A DNA stretch of 64,000 nt, taken from Nostoc sp. CMAA1605. GTDB taxonomy: Bacteria > Cyanobacteriota > Cyanobacteriia > Cyanobacteriales > Nostocaceae. The DNA is taken from assembly GCF_021596505.1 (NCBI RefSeq), contig NZ_PJIZ01000031.1:1-64000 (forward strand), read 5' to 3'. The translations under genes and the position numbers were made by a program. Within the stretch, counting starts at the first letter, position 1; each line of letters starts with the position of its first letter. The notes under the pieces were generated by a model. The model searched no databases. It was given only the letters and a program-made list of their open reading frames with translations, and had not been told where the DNA came from. Below, in pieces: positions 1-8,010 of this stretch.

Positions 1-1574
1 GTAGCTTTTATAATTATTCTCTGGATGCTATCACCATTTGTAGCGATCGCATTGATTTGTTATACTATAGTGGGTAATATAATTGCTATTTATCTAGCCA
101 AGAACTAAATAAAATTAGGCAAGAAGAATTAGAATCTTCAGCAGACTATACTTACAGTTTAACTCATGTCCGTAATCACGCTGAATCAATAGCTTTTTTC
201 CAGGGAGAAGAGAAAGAATTAAATATTATTCAGCGCAGATTTAATAAGCTTGTTCAAGGTGCTAAACGCAAGATTGACTGGGAAAGAAGCCAAGATATTT
301 TTAATAGAGGATATCAGGCTATTATCCAAATATTTCCATTTATAGTATTTGGCCCTTTGCAGATTAAAGGTGAAATTGATTTTGGTGAAATCGCTCAAGC
401 TAGTTTAGCGTGTAATCTATTTGCCAATGCGATGGCAGAATTAATCAGAGAATTTGCAACATCAGGAAGATTTTCTAGTTACATTGATCGTTTAGCTGAA
501 CTAACAAATGCACTAGAAACGGCGACTAAACAGCCTGAAAATGTTAGTACGATTAAGACGTTAGAAGAGAAAAGACTGGCTTTTGAGGATGTGACTTTAC
601 AAACTCCCAATTATGAACAGGTAATTGTTGAGGAATTATCGCTGACTGTTCAACCGGGTGAGGGTTTATTGATTGTAGGGCCGAGTGGTCGGGGTAAAAG
701 TTCTTTATTGAGAGCGATCGCAGGTTTATGGAACTCAGGAAGCGGTCGTGTAGTCAGACCTCCCCTAGAAGACGTATTATTTTTACCGCAACGTCCTTAC
801 ATCATTTTAGGGACTTTGCGTGAACAGTTACTCTATCCCCATACGAAACGCAAAATGAGCGATCGCGAACTAGAAGCCATTCTGCAACAAGTGAATCTAG
901 AAAACTTATTAAGTCGCATCGATAGCTTTGATACAGAACTTCCTTGGGAAAATGTCCTCTCATTAGGAGAACAACAGCGTCTAGCATTTGCACGCCTATT
1001 AGTGACTCGTCCCCGCTTCACGATTTTAGACGAAGCTACAAGTGCTTTAGACTTGCATAATGAAGAAAACTTGTATCAACAATTACAACAGACAAACACT
1101 ACATTTATTAGCGTTGGACATCGAGAAAGCCTCTTTAATTACCATCAGTGGGTATTGGAACTCTCACACGATTCTACTTGGCAACTTTTGACTGTAGAGG
1201 AATATCGCCAGCAAAAAGCACAAGAGATAGCTACTCAGATTTTAGAAACTGCAAGTATTACAATAGATTTGACATCTAATAGTCAATCTACCAGTCAACC
1301 AGAGACATTAAATATATCCCCTGAAAATGTAGAAGTAGTTACCACAGATGCTGTCACTGATGAAGAATCCCTAAATTCTCCAGAAATATCAAGAGTGGAT
1401 ACAGCTACAAATGTAGGACTTTCTCATCAAGAAATGCAGAAATTAACTAACTATTCACTGGGTACTGTGAGAAGTAAAGCCAGTAAAGGTCAAACTATTA
1501 CTGCTAAAGATGGTTTTAACTACCGCTATAATAAAGAATCAAATATCATGAAATGGCTCAAGGTATTTGAATGA
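1..1574 (+). pseudogene. ABC exporter, first copy, frameshifted and cut by the window start
   Basis: This is the 3' part of a fused membrane/ATPase ABC transporter closely related to the intact copy at 3532-5316. From base 1 the reading frame encodes the membrane region and runs into a stop at 106-108. The homologous sequence resumes in the next frame at about 96, and alignment with the second copy shows one base missing near 94-96. The ATPase part is well preserved: Walker A (GPSGRGKSS), signature LSLGEQQ, Walker B (FTILDEATSALD) and switch His (SVGHRES). After the ATPase there is an extra tail of about 110 residues, absent from the second copy, rich in Ser/Thr/Glu and ending in a possible helix-turn-helix-like stretch. 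A translated internal product could start at 357. Frameshift is seen directly; whether it is a real mutation or a sequencing error is not known. Likely peptide exporter by position. Confidence 0.75.
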
Positions 1575-1580
1575 TCTTAT

Positions 1581-1741
1581 AAGGGACTTACAACTGAGAA
1601 AATATACTATCATATTGATGGCAAGGGGGCAGGGAGCAGGCTTCCGCCGTGAGCGTCAGCCGAACGGGAGCAGGGGGAAAAATAGCAATAGCTGTTTTGG
1701 AAAAGATAAATTTGGATAGTGTATTTTCTGGAAGTCCCTAA
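1581..1741. repeat. MITE-like element with imperfect terminal inverted repeats
   Basis: The left end (AGGGACTTAC... GAAAATATACTATC from 1582) and the right end (GATAGTGTATTTTC ... GGAAGTCCCT, ending 1739) are inverted copies of each other, apart from a 4-base insertion in the left arm. The middle holds a G-rich stretch and a common cyanobacterial filler (ccgtgagcgtcagccgaacg type). A related end sequence occurs at 33411. No transposase is encoded. Confidence 0.6.
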
Positions 1742-1760
1742 TCATAAAATTTTGTAATAT

Positions 1761-1818
1761 CTTAAATGTCTTAAGTGTCCTTGCTTCATCAATGATTTGC
1801 TGTTATACCTTAAGTGAC
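1761..1818 (+). promoter_or_regulatory. Promoter of the microviridin precursor with tandem 9-bp operator
   Basis: Two 9-bp units, CTTAAATGT (1761-1769) and CTTAAGTGT (1770-1778), lie head to tail, ending two bases before a -35 like TTGCTT (1781-1786). A 17-base spacer leads to a -10 like TATACC (1804-1809). A further unit CTTAAGTGA overlaps 1809-1817. The layout is that of an activator site abutting the -35 box. The regulator is unknown. Similar units occur at 7774-7841 and 13771-13838. Confidence 0.55.
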
Positions 1819-1847
1819 TAACAAAAATTCCTCTGAGGAAAACAGCA

Positions 1848-2003
1848 ATGTCTACAAAAATCCCAAAAACAGGAAATAATGAAGCGATGCCATTTTTTAC
1901 TCGTTTCTTGGTAGAAGAAGAGCCGCCACAAGCACCAGAACCAGATCAATTACCGCCACCAATCTGGACTTTGAAGTGGCCTTCTGACTGGGAAGATCGC
2001 TAG
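1848..2003 (+). CDS. mdnA: Microviridin-type RiPP precursor peptide
   Basis: A 51-residue peptide preceded by a ribosome binding site (GAGGA, 1835-1839). The leader holds PFFTRFL (residues 15-21), the helix that microviridin ATP-grasp ligases recognise. A proline-rich linker follows and the peptide ends in TLKWPSDWEDR (residues 41-51), which matches the TxKxPSDxE microviridin core. By analogy with known microviridins, Thr41-Asp47 and Ser46-Glu49 would be joined by esters, and Lys43 with the acidic residue at 50 by an amide. The residue after Thr is Leu, which in known microviridins favours inhibition of elastase/subtilisin-like serine proteases. Position 50 is Asp where most family members have Glu, and Trp44 replaces the usual Tyr. 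The gene stands alone, 451 bases before its ligase. Confidence 0.9.
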   Translation: MSTKIPKTGNNEAMPFFTRFLVEEEPPQAPEPDQLPPPIWTLKWPSDWEDR

Positions 2004-2454
2004 ATATAGTAAATTCACAATTGAAAAAATAGCAGGTTCAAATAACTCAACACTGCTGATTTAGGTATTAACAATAGTTAGGCGATCGCTGCTACTTTAA
2101 CAGTCAACTGTGTTGGGTAAAATCACATTTGTGCAGCACCAAACCTATTATTGAAAAGTGTTGGTAGCTTTGACAAATCCCTCCCTATACGCTGTTAAAA
2201 CTGATAACTGCCTTAATATCCCCGAATTCTCACATCTAGGCAACCTACTATGCCGATGTCTACAAGAAATCGGGGATTTAAAGTGAAATATTGTGCAGCA
2301 AATTGGTATAAATATGTGTTTTGAGAAATTAACCCTATAGGCGAGTAGGGAATGCTGAAGCAAAATTGAGACTTGCCCAATGCGATCGCGATCGCTGGTA
2401 CTCTGATTCTATAAGTCACCCACAACAAACTGATTTAATGAAAATCTTATATTT
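2004..2454. other. Non-coding gap between precursor and cyclase genes
   Basis: No convincing reading frame is seen on either strand. The stretch contains an 8-bp inverted repeat (ATCCCCGA at 2218-2225, TCGGGGAT at 2270-2277) with a 44-base loop, two HIP1-like sites, and no clear terminator. In other microviridin clusters precursor and ligase are usually close, so this gap may hold a separate promoter for the ligase. Confidence 0.5.
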
Positions 2455-3435
2455 ATGACAGTATTAATAATTACATATAGCAATGACAATGACAGCATTC
2501 CTCTAGTCATCAAAGCTATTGAATCTCAAGGAGAAAAAGCATTTCGCTTTGATACTGATAGATATCCTACGGAAGTGAAACTGGATATTTACCAAGGTGA
2601 AACAGAACGGATAATTATTACTGACGGTGAACAGCAACTGGATTTAAGTGAGGTGTCCTCGGTTTGGTATCGACGGATGCGCTATGGGGAGAGAATTCCC
2701 GACACGATGGACAAGCAATATAAAGAAGCATCAATTCAAGAATCTCGCGCCACAGTTCGCGGTATGATTGCTAGTCTTCCAGGCTTTCACCTTGATCAAA
2801 TGTCAAATGTGGAACGAACTCATAACAAACAGCTACAGTTGCAAGTAGCACGAAAATTAGGATTGCTGACTCCACGCACTCTGACTACTAATAATCCCGC
2901 AGCAGTTAAGCAATTTGCTGGGGATTGTCATCAACAAGGTATCGTGACAAAAATGCTTTCCTCCTTTGCTATTTTTGGTGAACAGGGAGAGCAGTTTTTT
3001 GTATTTACAAGTCCAGTTACAGATGAGGATTTAGAAAATCTGGAAGGACTACGTTTTTGTCCGATGACATTTCAAGAAAACATCCCCAAGGCTTTAGAGT
3101 TGCGGATAACTATTGTCGGACATCGTGTATTTACCGCCGCCGTAGATTCCCAAAGTTGTGACGGTGCTAATTATGACTGGCGTAAACAAGGAAGAGCATT
3201 AAAAGACGCTTGGAAACCCTATGATTTAACTGAAGATATTGAGAAAAAGCTACTACAAATGATGGCTAATTTCGGTTTAAACTATGGGGCAATTGATATG
3301 ATTGTCACACCAGATGGTCAATATGTATTTTTGGAAATTAACCCAGTTGGGGAATTTTTTTGGCTAGAAATTTTCTCACCTCACTTTCCCATTTCCCAGG
3401 CGATCGCAGAAATTCTTCTGACAGGTAAAAATTAG
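2455..3435 (+). CDS. mdnC: Microviridin ester-forming ATP-grasp ligase (MdnC/MvdD type)
   Basis: A 326-residue ATP-grasp protein. The family activates side-chain carboxylates as acyl phosphates and forms the two ester bonds of microviridins in the cytoplasm while holding the leader peptide. The sequence follows MdnC along its length: N-terminal pre-ATP-grasp region with FRFDTDRYPTEV (about 31-42), SVWYRRMRYG (about 70-79), NKQLQLQVARKLGLL (about 124-138), the FCPMTFQENIPKALELR stretch, and the C-terminal metal/ATP-binding end LNYGAIDMIV and FLEINPVGEFFWLE. It lies between the precursor and an ABC exporter on the same strand. No partner lactam-forming MdnB is present in this window. Recognition as MdnC rather than MdnB rests on remembered family sequences and is strong but not computed. 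Confidence 0.9.
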   Translation: MTVLIITYSNDNDSIPLVIKAIESQGEKAFRFDTDRYPTEVKLDIYQGETERIIITDGEQQLDLSEVSSVWYRRMRYGERIPDTMDKQYKEASIQESRATVRGMIASLPGFHLDQMSNVERTHNKQLQLQVARKLGLLTPRTLTTNNPAAVKQFAGDCHQQGIVTKMLSSFAIFGEQGEQFFVFTSPVTDEDLENLEGLRFCPMTFQENIPKALELRITIVGHRVFTAAVDSQSCDGANYDWRKQGRALKDAWKPYDLTEDIEKKLLQMMANFGLNYGAIDMIVTPDGQYVFLEINPVGEFFWLEIFSPHFPISQAIAEILLTGKN

Positions 3436-3531
3436 GATCTGAAGTTGGATCATCATTGAATTTCCTAACTACTTTGGCTACTGCTTGTTAGGTAAATCTC
3501 AACAATCATTGCAGTGATATACATTGGAAAT

Positions 3532-5316
3532 ATGCAAACTCGAATTGCTAATCAGCAAACACCAAGCAATCCTTTTTCTACTCTCCTACAACTTTGGCGG
3601 GATTTAAAATTAGTTGCTGGCCCCTATTGGTATCCCACGGAAGTAGGAACAAGAGCATTTTCTGAAGTAATTTCCTCTTGGGGAATGTTTCTATTCCTGC
3701 TCATATTAATCATTTCGGTTGTAGGTGTCAATACTGTTAGTAGTTTTTGGAATCGCTATGTTTTTGATATCGTCATTGAAGAGAGAAATTTAGAAAAGTA
3801 TCTCAATACTATATGGATATCTATCCTCTTTATTGTCGTTACCGTTCTGCTCAGTGCATTTTCTAAATATATCAAAAAGAAAATTGCGATTGATTGGTAC
3901 AAGTGGTTAAATAATCATATTTTAACTAAATATTTTAGCAATCAAGCCTACTATAAAATCAATTTTAAGTCTAATATTGCCAACCCAGACCAACGCATAG
4001 CGCAGGAAATTGAACCCATCACTATTAATGCTATCAGATTCTCTACGACTTTTTTAGAAAAGTTCATGGATATGATTGCTGCTTTAGTTATTCTCTGGAC
4101 AATTTCTCAGCAAATTACAATATATCTGGTAATTTATACAATTGTTGGTAATTTTATTGCGGTTTTTTTAAGCCAAGAGTTAGCAAAAATTAATCGAGAA
4201 GAATTAGCATTTAAAGCTGACTTTAATTATTGCTTGACTCATGTCAGAAATCACGCCGAATCAATAGCTTTTTTCCAGGGAGAGTCAGAGGAAATCAATA
4301 TTATCCAGCGCAGGTTTGAGAATGTTTTGAAAAATGCCGAACGCAGACTGAATTGGGAAAGAGGTCAAGATATTTTTAACAGTGCTTATCAGTCTGCTAT
4401 CAGTATCTTTTCTATGTTTATTCTTACACCATTATTTATTCAGGATAAAATTAATTATGGTGAAATTAGTCAAGCTACCTTCTGTAGCTTTATGTTTTCT
4501 AACGCTTTAGGCGTATTAATAGCAGAATTTGGCAATTCAGGCAGATTTTCTAGTTATGTCCAGCGTTTAGCCGAGTTTTCGGATGCGTTAGCGTTAGTAA
4601 GTAAAAAACCTGAGAATGTCAGTATTATTAGAGTTTTAGAAGAACCACGTTTAGCATTTGAGGATATCACCTTAAACACACCCAATTATGAACAAGTCAT
4701 AGTTAAAGACTTGTCATTAGCAGTTCCACCAGGGGAAGGGTTGTTAATTGTTGGTGCTAGTGGACGGGGTAAAAGTTCTCTGTTGAGAGCGATCGCCGGT
4801 TTGTGGAATGCGGGAACTGGTAGGTTAGTTAGACCAGCCTTAAAAGAAATGTTATTTCTGCCCCAACGTCCTTATATAATCTTGGGGACTCTGCGCGAAC
4901 AGCTACTCTATCCACACACAGACAGAAAAATGAGCGATCGCGAACTGGAAGCCATCCTCCACAAAGTTAATCTGCAAAACCTACTTACCCGTGTGAAAAG
5001 TTTTGACACAGAAGTGAATTGGGAAAATATCCTCTCTTTGGGAGAACAGCAACGTTTAGCTTTTGCAAGATTATTAATAACACAACCTAGCTTCACGATC
5101 TTAGATGAAGCAACGAGTGCTTTAGATTTGAAAAATGAACAAAGTTTGTATGAGCAATTACAAGCCACAAACAAAACTTTTATTAGCGTGGGACACAGAG
5201 AAAGTTTGTTTAATTATCATCAATGGGTTTTAGAACTTACAGAAAATTATCATTGGCGACTCGTCCCTGTGGAGGAATACCGACAGCAAAAATCAGTTGC
5301 TCTGGCTATATCCTAA
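3532..5316 (+). CDS. ABC exporter (membrane domain plus ATPase), likely microviridin export
   Basis: A half-transporter of about 594 residues: several N-terminal membrane helices in roughly the first 330 residues, then an ATPase with Walker A GASGRGKSS, signature LSLGEQQRLAFARLL, Walker B FTILDEATSALD and the SVGHRES switch. The fold type is the SbmA/ABCD-like class (ABC_membrane_2), as used for MdnE/MvdA in microviridin clusters. ATG 3532 is preferred over the in-frame GTG 3514 because a GGAA sits just before it. It follows mdnC by 96 bases on the same strand, which argues for export of the modified peptide. It is a paralogue of the frameshifted copy at the window start, but lacks that copy's C-terminal extension. 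Substrate is inferred from context only. Confidence 0.85.
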   Translation: MQTRIANQQTPSNPFSTLLQLWRDLKLVAGPYWYPTEVGTRAFSEVISSWGMFLFLLILIISVVGVNTVSSFWNRYVFDIVIEERNLEKYLNTIWISILFIVVTVLLSAFSKYIKKKIAIDWYKWLNNHILTKYFSNQAYYKINFKSNIANPDQRIAQEIEPITINAIRFSTTFLEKFMDMIAALVILWTISQQITIYLVIYTIVGNFIAVFLSQELAKINREELAFKADFNYCLTHVRNHAESIAFFQGESEEINIIQRRFENVLKNAERRLNWERGQDIFNSAYQSAISIFSMFILTPLFIQDKINYGEISQATFCSFMFSNALGVLIAEFGNSGRFSSYVQRLAEFSDALALVSKKPENVSIIRVLEEPRLAFEDITLNTPNYEQVIVKDLSLAVPPGEGLLIVGASGRGKSSLLRAIAGLWNAGTGRLVRPALKEMLFLPQRPYIILGTLREQLLYPHTDRKMSDRELEAILHKVNLQNLLTRVKSFDTEVNWENILSLGEQQRLAFARLLITQPSFTILDEATSALDLKNEQSLYEQLQATNKTFISVGHRESLFNYHQWVLELTENYHWRLVPVEEYRQQKSVALAIS

Positions 5317-5343
5317 ATTCCATCACTTTTGCAAATCATAATC

Positions 5344-7032
5344 ATGCTGACTCAACACCAAAGAAGATTTATTACCTATCAGAAAGTTAAAATTTACGAA
5401 AGTACCTACCAATTACCTGTCCTCAAAAATCACGCCGTCAAAATATTTCAAAATAAAATTCGAGAACGTCAAAAATCTATCAAAGAAGGTGTGCGTTATT
5501 ATCATTTCGCTGGGATAATTAAACGCAAAAAAGCAATTAATCAGGGAGAAATCTTAGCGGAGATTCAGCTATTTATTACAGACTATAATCATATAATTGA
5601 TTTCCTCGAAAACTACCAAGATAGTTATCATGATTTTTTATTGAGCCTGATGGATAATCTCAAGAAATTATTTCAAGAGAAATATTTAGAAATCAAAAGA
5701 TTAGAAGATATTAGAAACAAATTAGAACTGAAAAATCATCAAAATCCTAAAATATTACATGAGCTTCAGTGGGAAAAAAAAGAAAATTACAAAGCAGTTA
5801 TTGTATTGAGTAATGCTTATTTATTAACATTAGAAAAAATTAAAGTCATTAGTAGCGGCATTAGTAAGCTAGCAGAAGATACGAAAAATCAAAGAAAAGT
5901 TGTCCAGCAAATAGTTCAAGATTTAGCAGTCTATCAAGAAATTTACGCATATCAACAAAAATCCCATAAAGTTCGGCAAGAAATCGCTAAAATTGCCTAC
6001 AACGCTATTAATTTTGAAGATTCTATCCAAGGCTACTTTAGTCCCTTTCAATCCATAATAGATGAAGTCGTCAAAGTAGATGAATATTTTTATGCAACTG
6101 TCGGAGACATTAAAAATCTCGGTGATAATATTTTAAAATACCAGTCAAATTTATTAGAAATTGAGGAAAATAATTCAATTGCTGCTAATTTCATCGATTT
6201 GATGGTAAAAATCTATGAAAAAAATGCCAGATTAAAAGACGCTTTGGCTCAATCTCAATTATTAGACTGGCAAACCCATAGTTTCGATATTAGCAAAGAT
6301 GGAGTATTTTTAGAGCAAGGCATCGATTTAATCTCTAATTACGTATCTCAGGAACTCACTGACCAAATCCAAATCCTTGACCAAGCAGAAGTCAATTTTG
6401 TCTCTCCACCCTCTCTATCTGCTGCGGAAGCAAAAGGATTAATAGAACTGACCAATCATCATCCTCCTGGTAAGCAAGAATTTATTATTAATCAAGACGT
6501 AGATTATACTCTATTGCGTGATTTGCTGGCAAAGCATAAATGGCAAGAAGCTGATATTGAAACAGCGAAATTAATGTTAAAAGTTATGAAAAAAAATGAT
6601 TGGGATGAAGTTTATCAAGAAGATATTGAAAACTTCCCTTGTCAAGTCCTCCAGATTCTTGATCAACTGTGGGAACAATACAGTTATGGTTATTTTGGCT
6701 TCAGAATTCAGCAGACTATCTGGAGTGAAATGGGTGGTCAAGTAGATTACGAAACAGAAAAAAAACTTGGCGATCGCTTAGGATGGCGAAAAGATGGAAA
6801 TTGGTTAGACTATGAACAACTCACCTTTCAAATATCCCCAATGACACCAATGGGACATCTACCAGCAAAATGGTTACACTATGAACCTCAAAGTCCGAAA
6901 TTTGTCACACAATCATCTTCAGATACCCTTTCAATGGCAGCTTGGCGAGTCAAGTCTTGGTTAGTTTGGCAAATGCACTTATTTTTTTCTCGTGTTAACA
7001 AATGTTATGAAAACCCTTTAGATATTAAATAA
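5344..7032 (+). CDS. Coiled-coil protein with C-terminal GUN4 domain
   Basis: About 562 residues from ATG 5344 (an in-frame TTG at 5329 is the alternative). The first 380 residues are Lys/Glu/Gln-rich and look mostly helical and coiled-coil, with no membrane segment. Residues about 386-525 match a GUN4 domain: LLRDLLAKHKWQEAD, ETAKLMLKV, EDIENFPCQVL, LDQLW, FGFRIQQ, LGDRLGWRKDGNWL and GHLPAKW. GUN4 binds protoporphyrin IX and Mg-protoporphyrin; many cyanobacteria also have GUN4 fused to other domains with unknown roles. It begins 27 bases after the ABC exporter, so it is probably co-transcribed with the microviridin genes. Its function there is unknown; it is not the chlorophyll-pathway Gun4 itself, which is shorter. 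Confidence 0.8.
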   Translation: MLTQHQRRFITYQKVKIYESTYQLPVLKNHAVKIFQNKIRERQKSIKEGVRYYHFAGIIKRKKAINQGEILAEIQLFITDYNHIIDFLENYQDSYHDFLLSLMDNLKKLFQEKYLEIKRLEDIRNKLELKNHQNPKILHELQWEKKENYKAVIVLSNAYLLTLEKIKVISSGISKLAEDTKNQRKVVQQIVQDLAVYQEIYAYQQKSHKVRQEIAKIAYNAINFEDSIQGYFSPFQSIIDEVVKVDEYFYATVGDIKNLGDNILKYQSNLLEIEENNSIAANFIDLMVKIYEKNARLKDALAQSQLLDWQTHSFDISKDGVFLEQGIDLISNYVSQELTDQIQILDQAEVNFVSPPSLSAAEAKGLIELTNHHPPGKQEFIINQDVDYTLLRDLLAKHKWQEADIETAKLMLKVMKKNDWDEVYQEDIENFPCQVLQILDQLWEQYSYGYFGFRIQQTIWSEMGGQVDYETEKKLGDRLGWRKDGNWLDYEQLTFQISPMTPMGHLPAKWLHYEPQSPKFVTQSSSDTLSMAAWRVKSWLVWQMHLFFSRVNKCYENPLDIK

Positions 7033-7085
7033 ACACTTGAGTTAATTTTGTACTTTCTAATATTACCTTTATTTGATTTTTTAAA

Positions 7086-7508
7086 ATGGATAGTAGTAAA
7101 CATTCTGATATTGAAATCGAGGTTTTACTCATCGGTAAGTGGCGTTTTAATACGTCTTTGGCAAAAGTCACTATTGAATTTAAAGATGATATGACTTATG
7201 AGGAAATTAAGATTCAAACATCTTTGCTTTATAAAGCTCAGGAACTGATAACAGGTAACAAATTTACTGGAGTGTGGTACGTCACTAACAAGAAACTACA
7301 CTTAAATATGAAAGCCATGCCAAAATCAGTGCTTAATTTTAAAATCCCCCTGGCTTTTAAAATTTCCATCGCTGATGCAATAGCTTCAATTAACTCTGTT
7401 TTTACACCAGAAATTTATGATGTCATGCGAATCAATAATTCGCAATTTCTCATTAAATATCAAGATGAATCTGTCATTGGTGCTAAAATCAATCCTGCTA
7501 GGCGTTAA
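7086..7508 (+). CDS. Hypothetical protein, 140 residues
   Basis: Not recognised. A small soluble protein with alternating hydrophobic residues suggesting mainly beta strands, including GKWRF near the start and GVWYVTNKKLHLNMK at about 59-73, which loosely recalls lipocalin-like folds. It has no signal peptide and no obvious catalytic motif. It follows the GUN4 gene by 53 bases on the same strand and could be the last gene of the microviridin-exporter-GUN4 operon. Confidence 0.6.
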   Translation: MDSSKHSDIEIEVLLIGKWRFNTSLAKVTIEFKDDMTYEEIKIQTSLLYKAQELITGNKFTGVWYVTNKKLHLNMKAMPKSVLNFKIPLAFKISIADAIASINSVFTPEIYDVMRINNSQFLIKYQDESVIGAKINPARR

Positions 7509-7569
7509 GTTAGTACCATAATTAGGTAGAACAGGGTAAATAATTAAAGGTTTGTATTTGCAAGAAAAT

Positions 7570-7644
7570 TGTAGGTTGGGTTGAGGTAAGGAAACCCAAC
7601 ACCTATGTATATCTTGGGTTTCGCTTCGTTAAAACCAACCTACA
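7570..7644. repeat. Inverted-repeat element (TGTAGGTTGG ends)
   Basis: TGTAGGTTGG (7570-7579) and CCAACCTACA (7635-7644) form a perfect 10-bp inverted repeat. Inside, ..GGAAACCCAA.. and ..TTGGGTTTC.. also pair, so the whole 75 bases can fold into a long hairpin. This is a common small palindromic repeat type of cyanobacteria. Confidence 0.65.
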
Positions 7645-7773
7645 TCTTAATTTTTGAATAGATACGTAGACACGTAGTGGACTAATTCCTATATTTGATT
7701 TGTGCGAAGTTAAGTACATATGTTTTCTGTTACCTTTCTACACAAATGATGCTAGGAATAAAACCAGATTCCT

Positions 7774-7850
7774 ATAAATGTCTTAACTGTCTGATATTCA
7801 GTTTAAATTTCTCCTAATCTATCTTTAAATAGCTTAACTGTCTTGTCACT
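7774..7850 (+). promoter_or_regulatory. Two tandem 9-bp repeat blocks upstream of the patatin gene
   Basis: Block one: ATAAATGT (7774-7781) then CTTAACTGT (7782-7790), followed two bases on by a weak -35 and TAATCT (7815-7820) as possible -10. Block two: CTTTAAATAG (7823-7832), CTTAACTGT (7833-7841) and CTTGTCACT (7842-7850). The blocks are about 51 bases apart. The units match those before the microviridin precursor. Confidence 0.45.
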
Positions 7851-8010
7851 TCGTCAAGCCTTTTTGATTAACTTATCTCACAAATAATATTTAAGATAAT
7901 ACTTGTAATTATATTGGATTTATTTGTAAATTAAGGTGTAAACTTTAACCAATTGACGAATATTTAATACTTCCCGTGCTTGCACTTAAATAATTGGAGA
8001 TTAAAAAATC

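Larger units (their letters stand above)
7509..8010. other. Non-coding region upstream of the patatin gene
   Basis: Contains the inverted-repeat element at 7570-7644 and two blocks of tandem 9-bp repeats (7774-7850). The segment 7526-7552 is close to one at 46639-46665 (AACAGGGTAAAT, then AAGGTTTGTA). No gene seen. GGAGA at 7996-8000 serves as ribosome binding site for the gene at 8011. Confidence 0.6.

Noticed and set aside
2148-2428. Minus-strand frames between mdnA and mdnC
   Set aside because: Overlapping each other, with no ribosome binding site, and unlike any RiPP precursor or enzyme.
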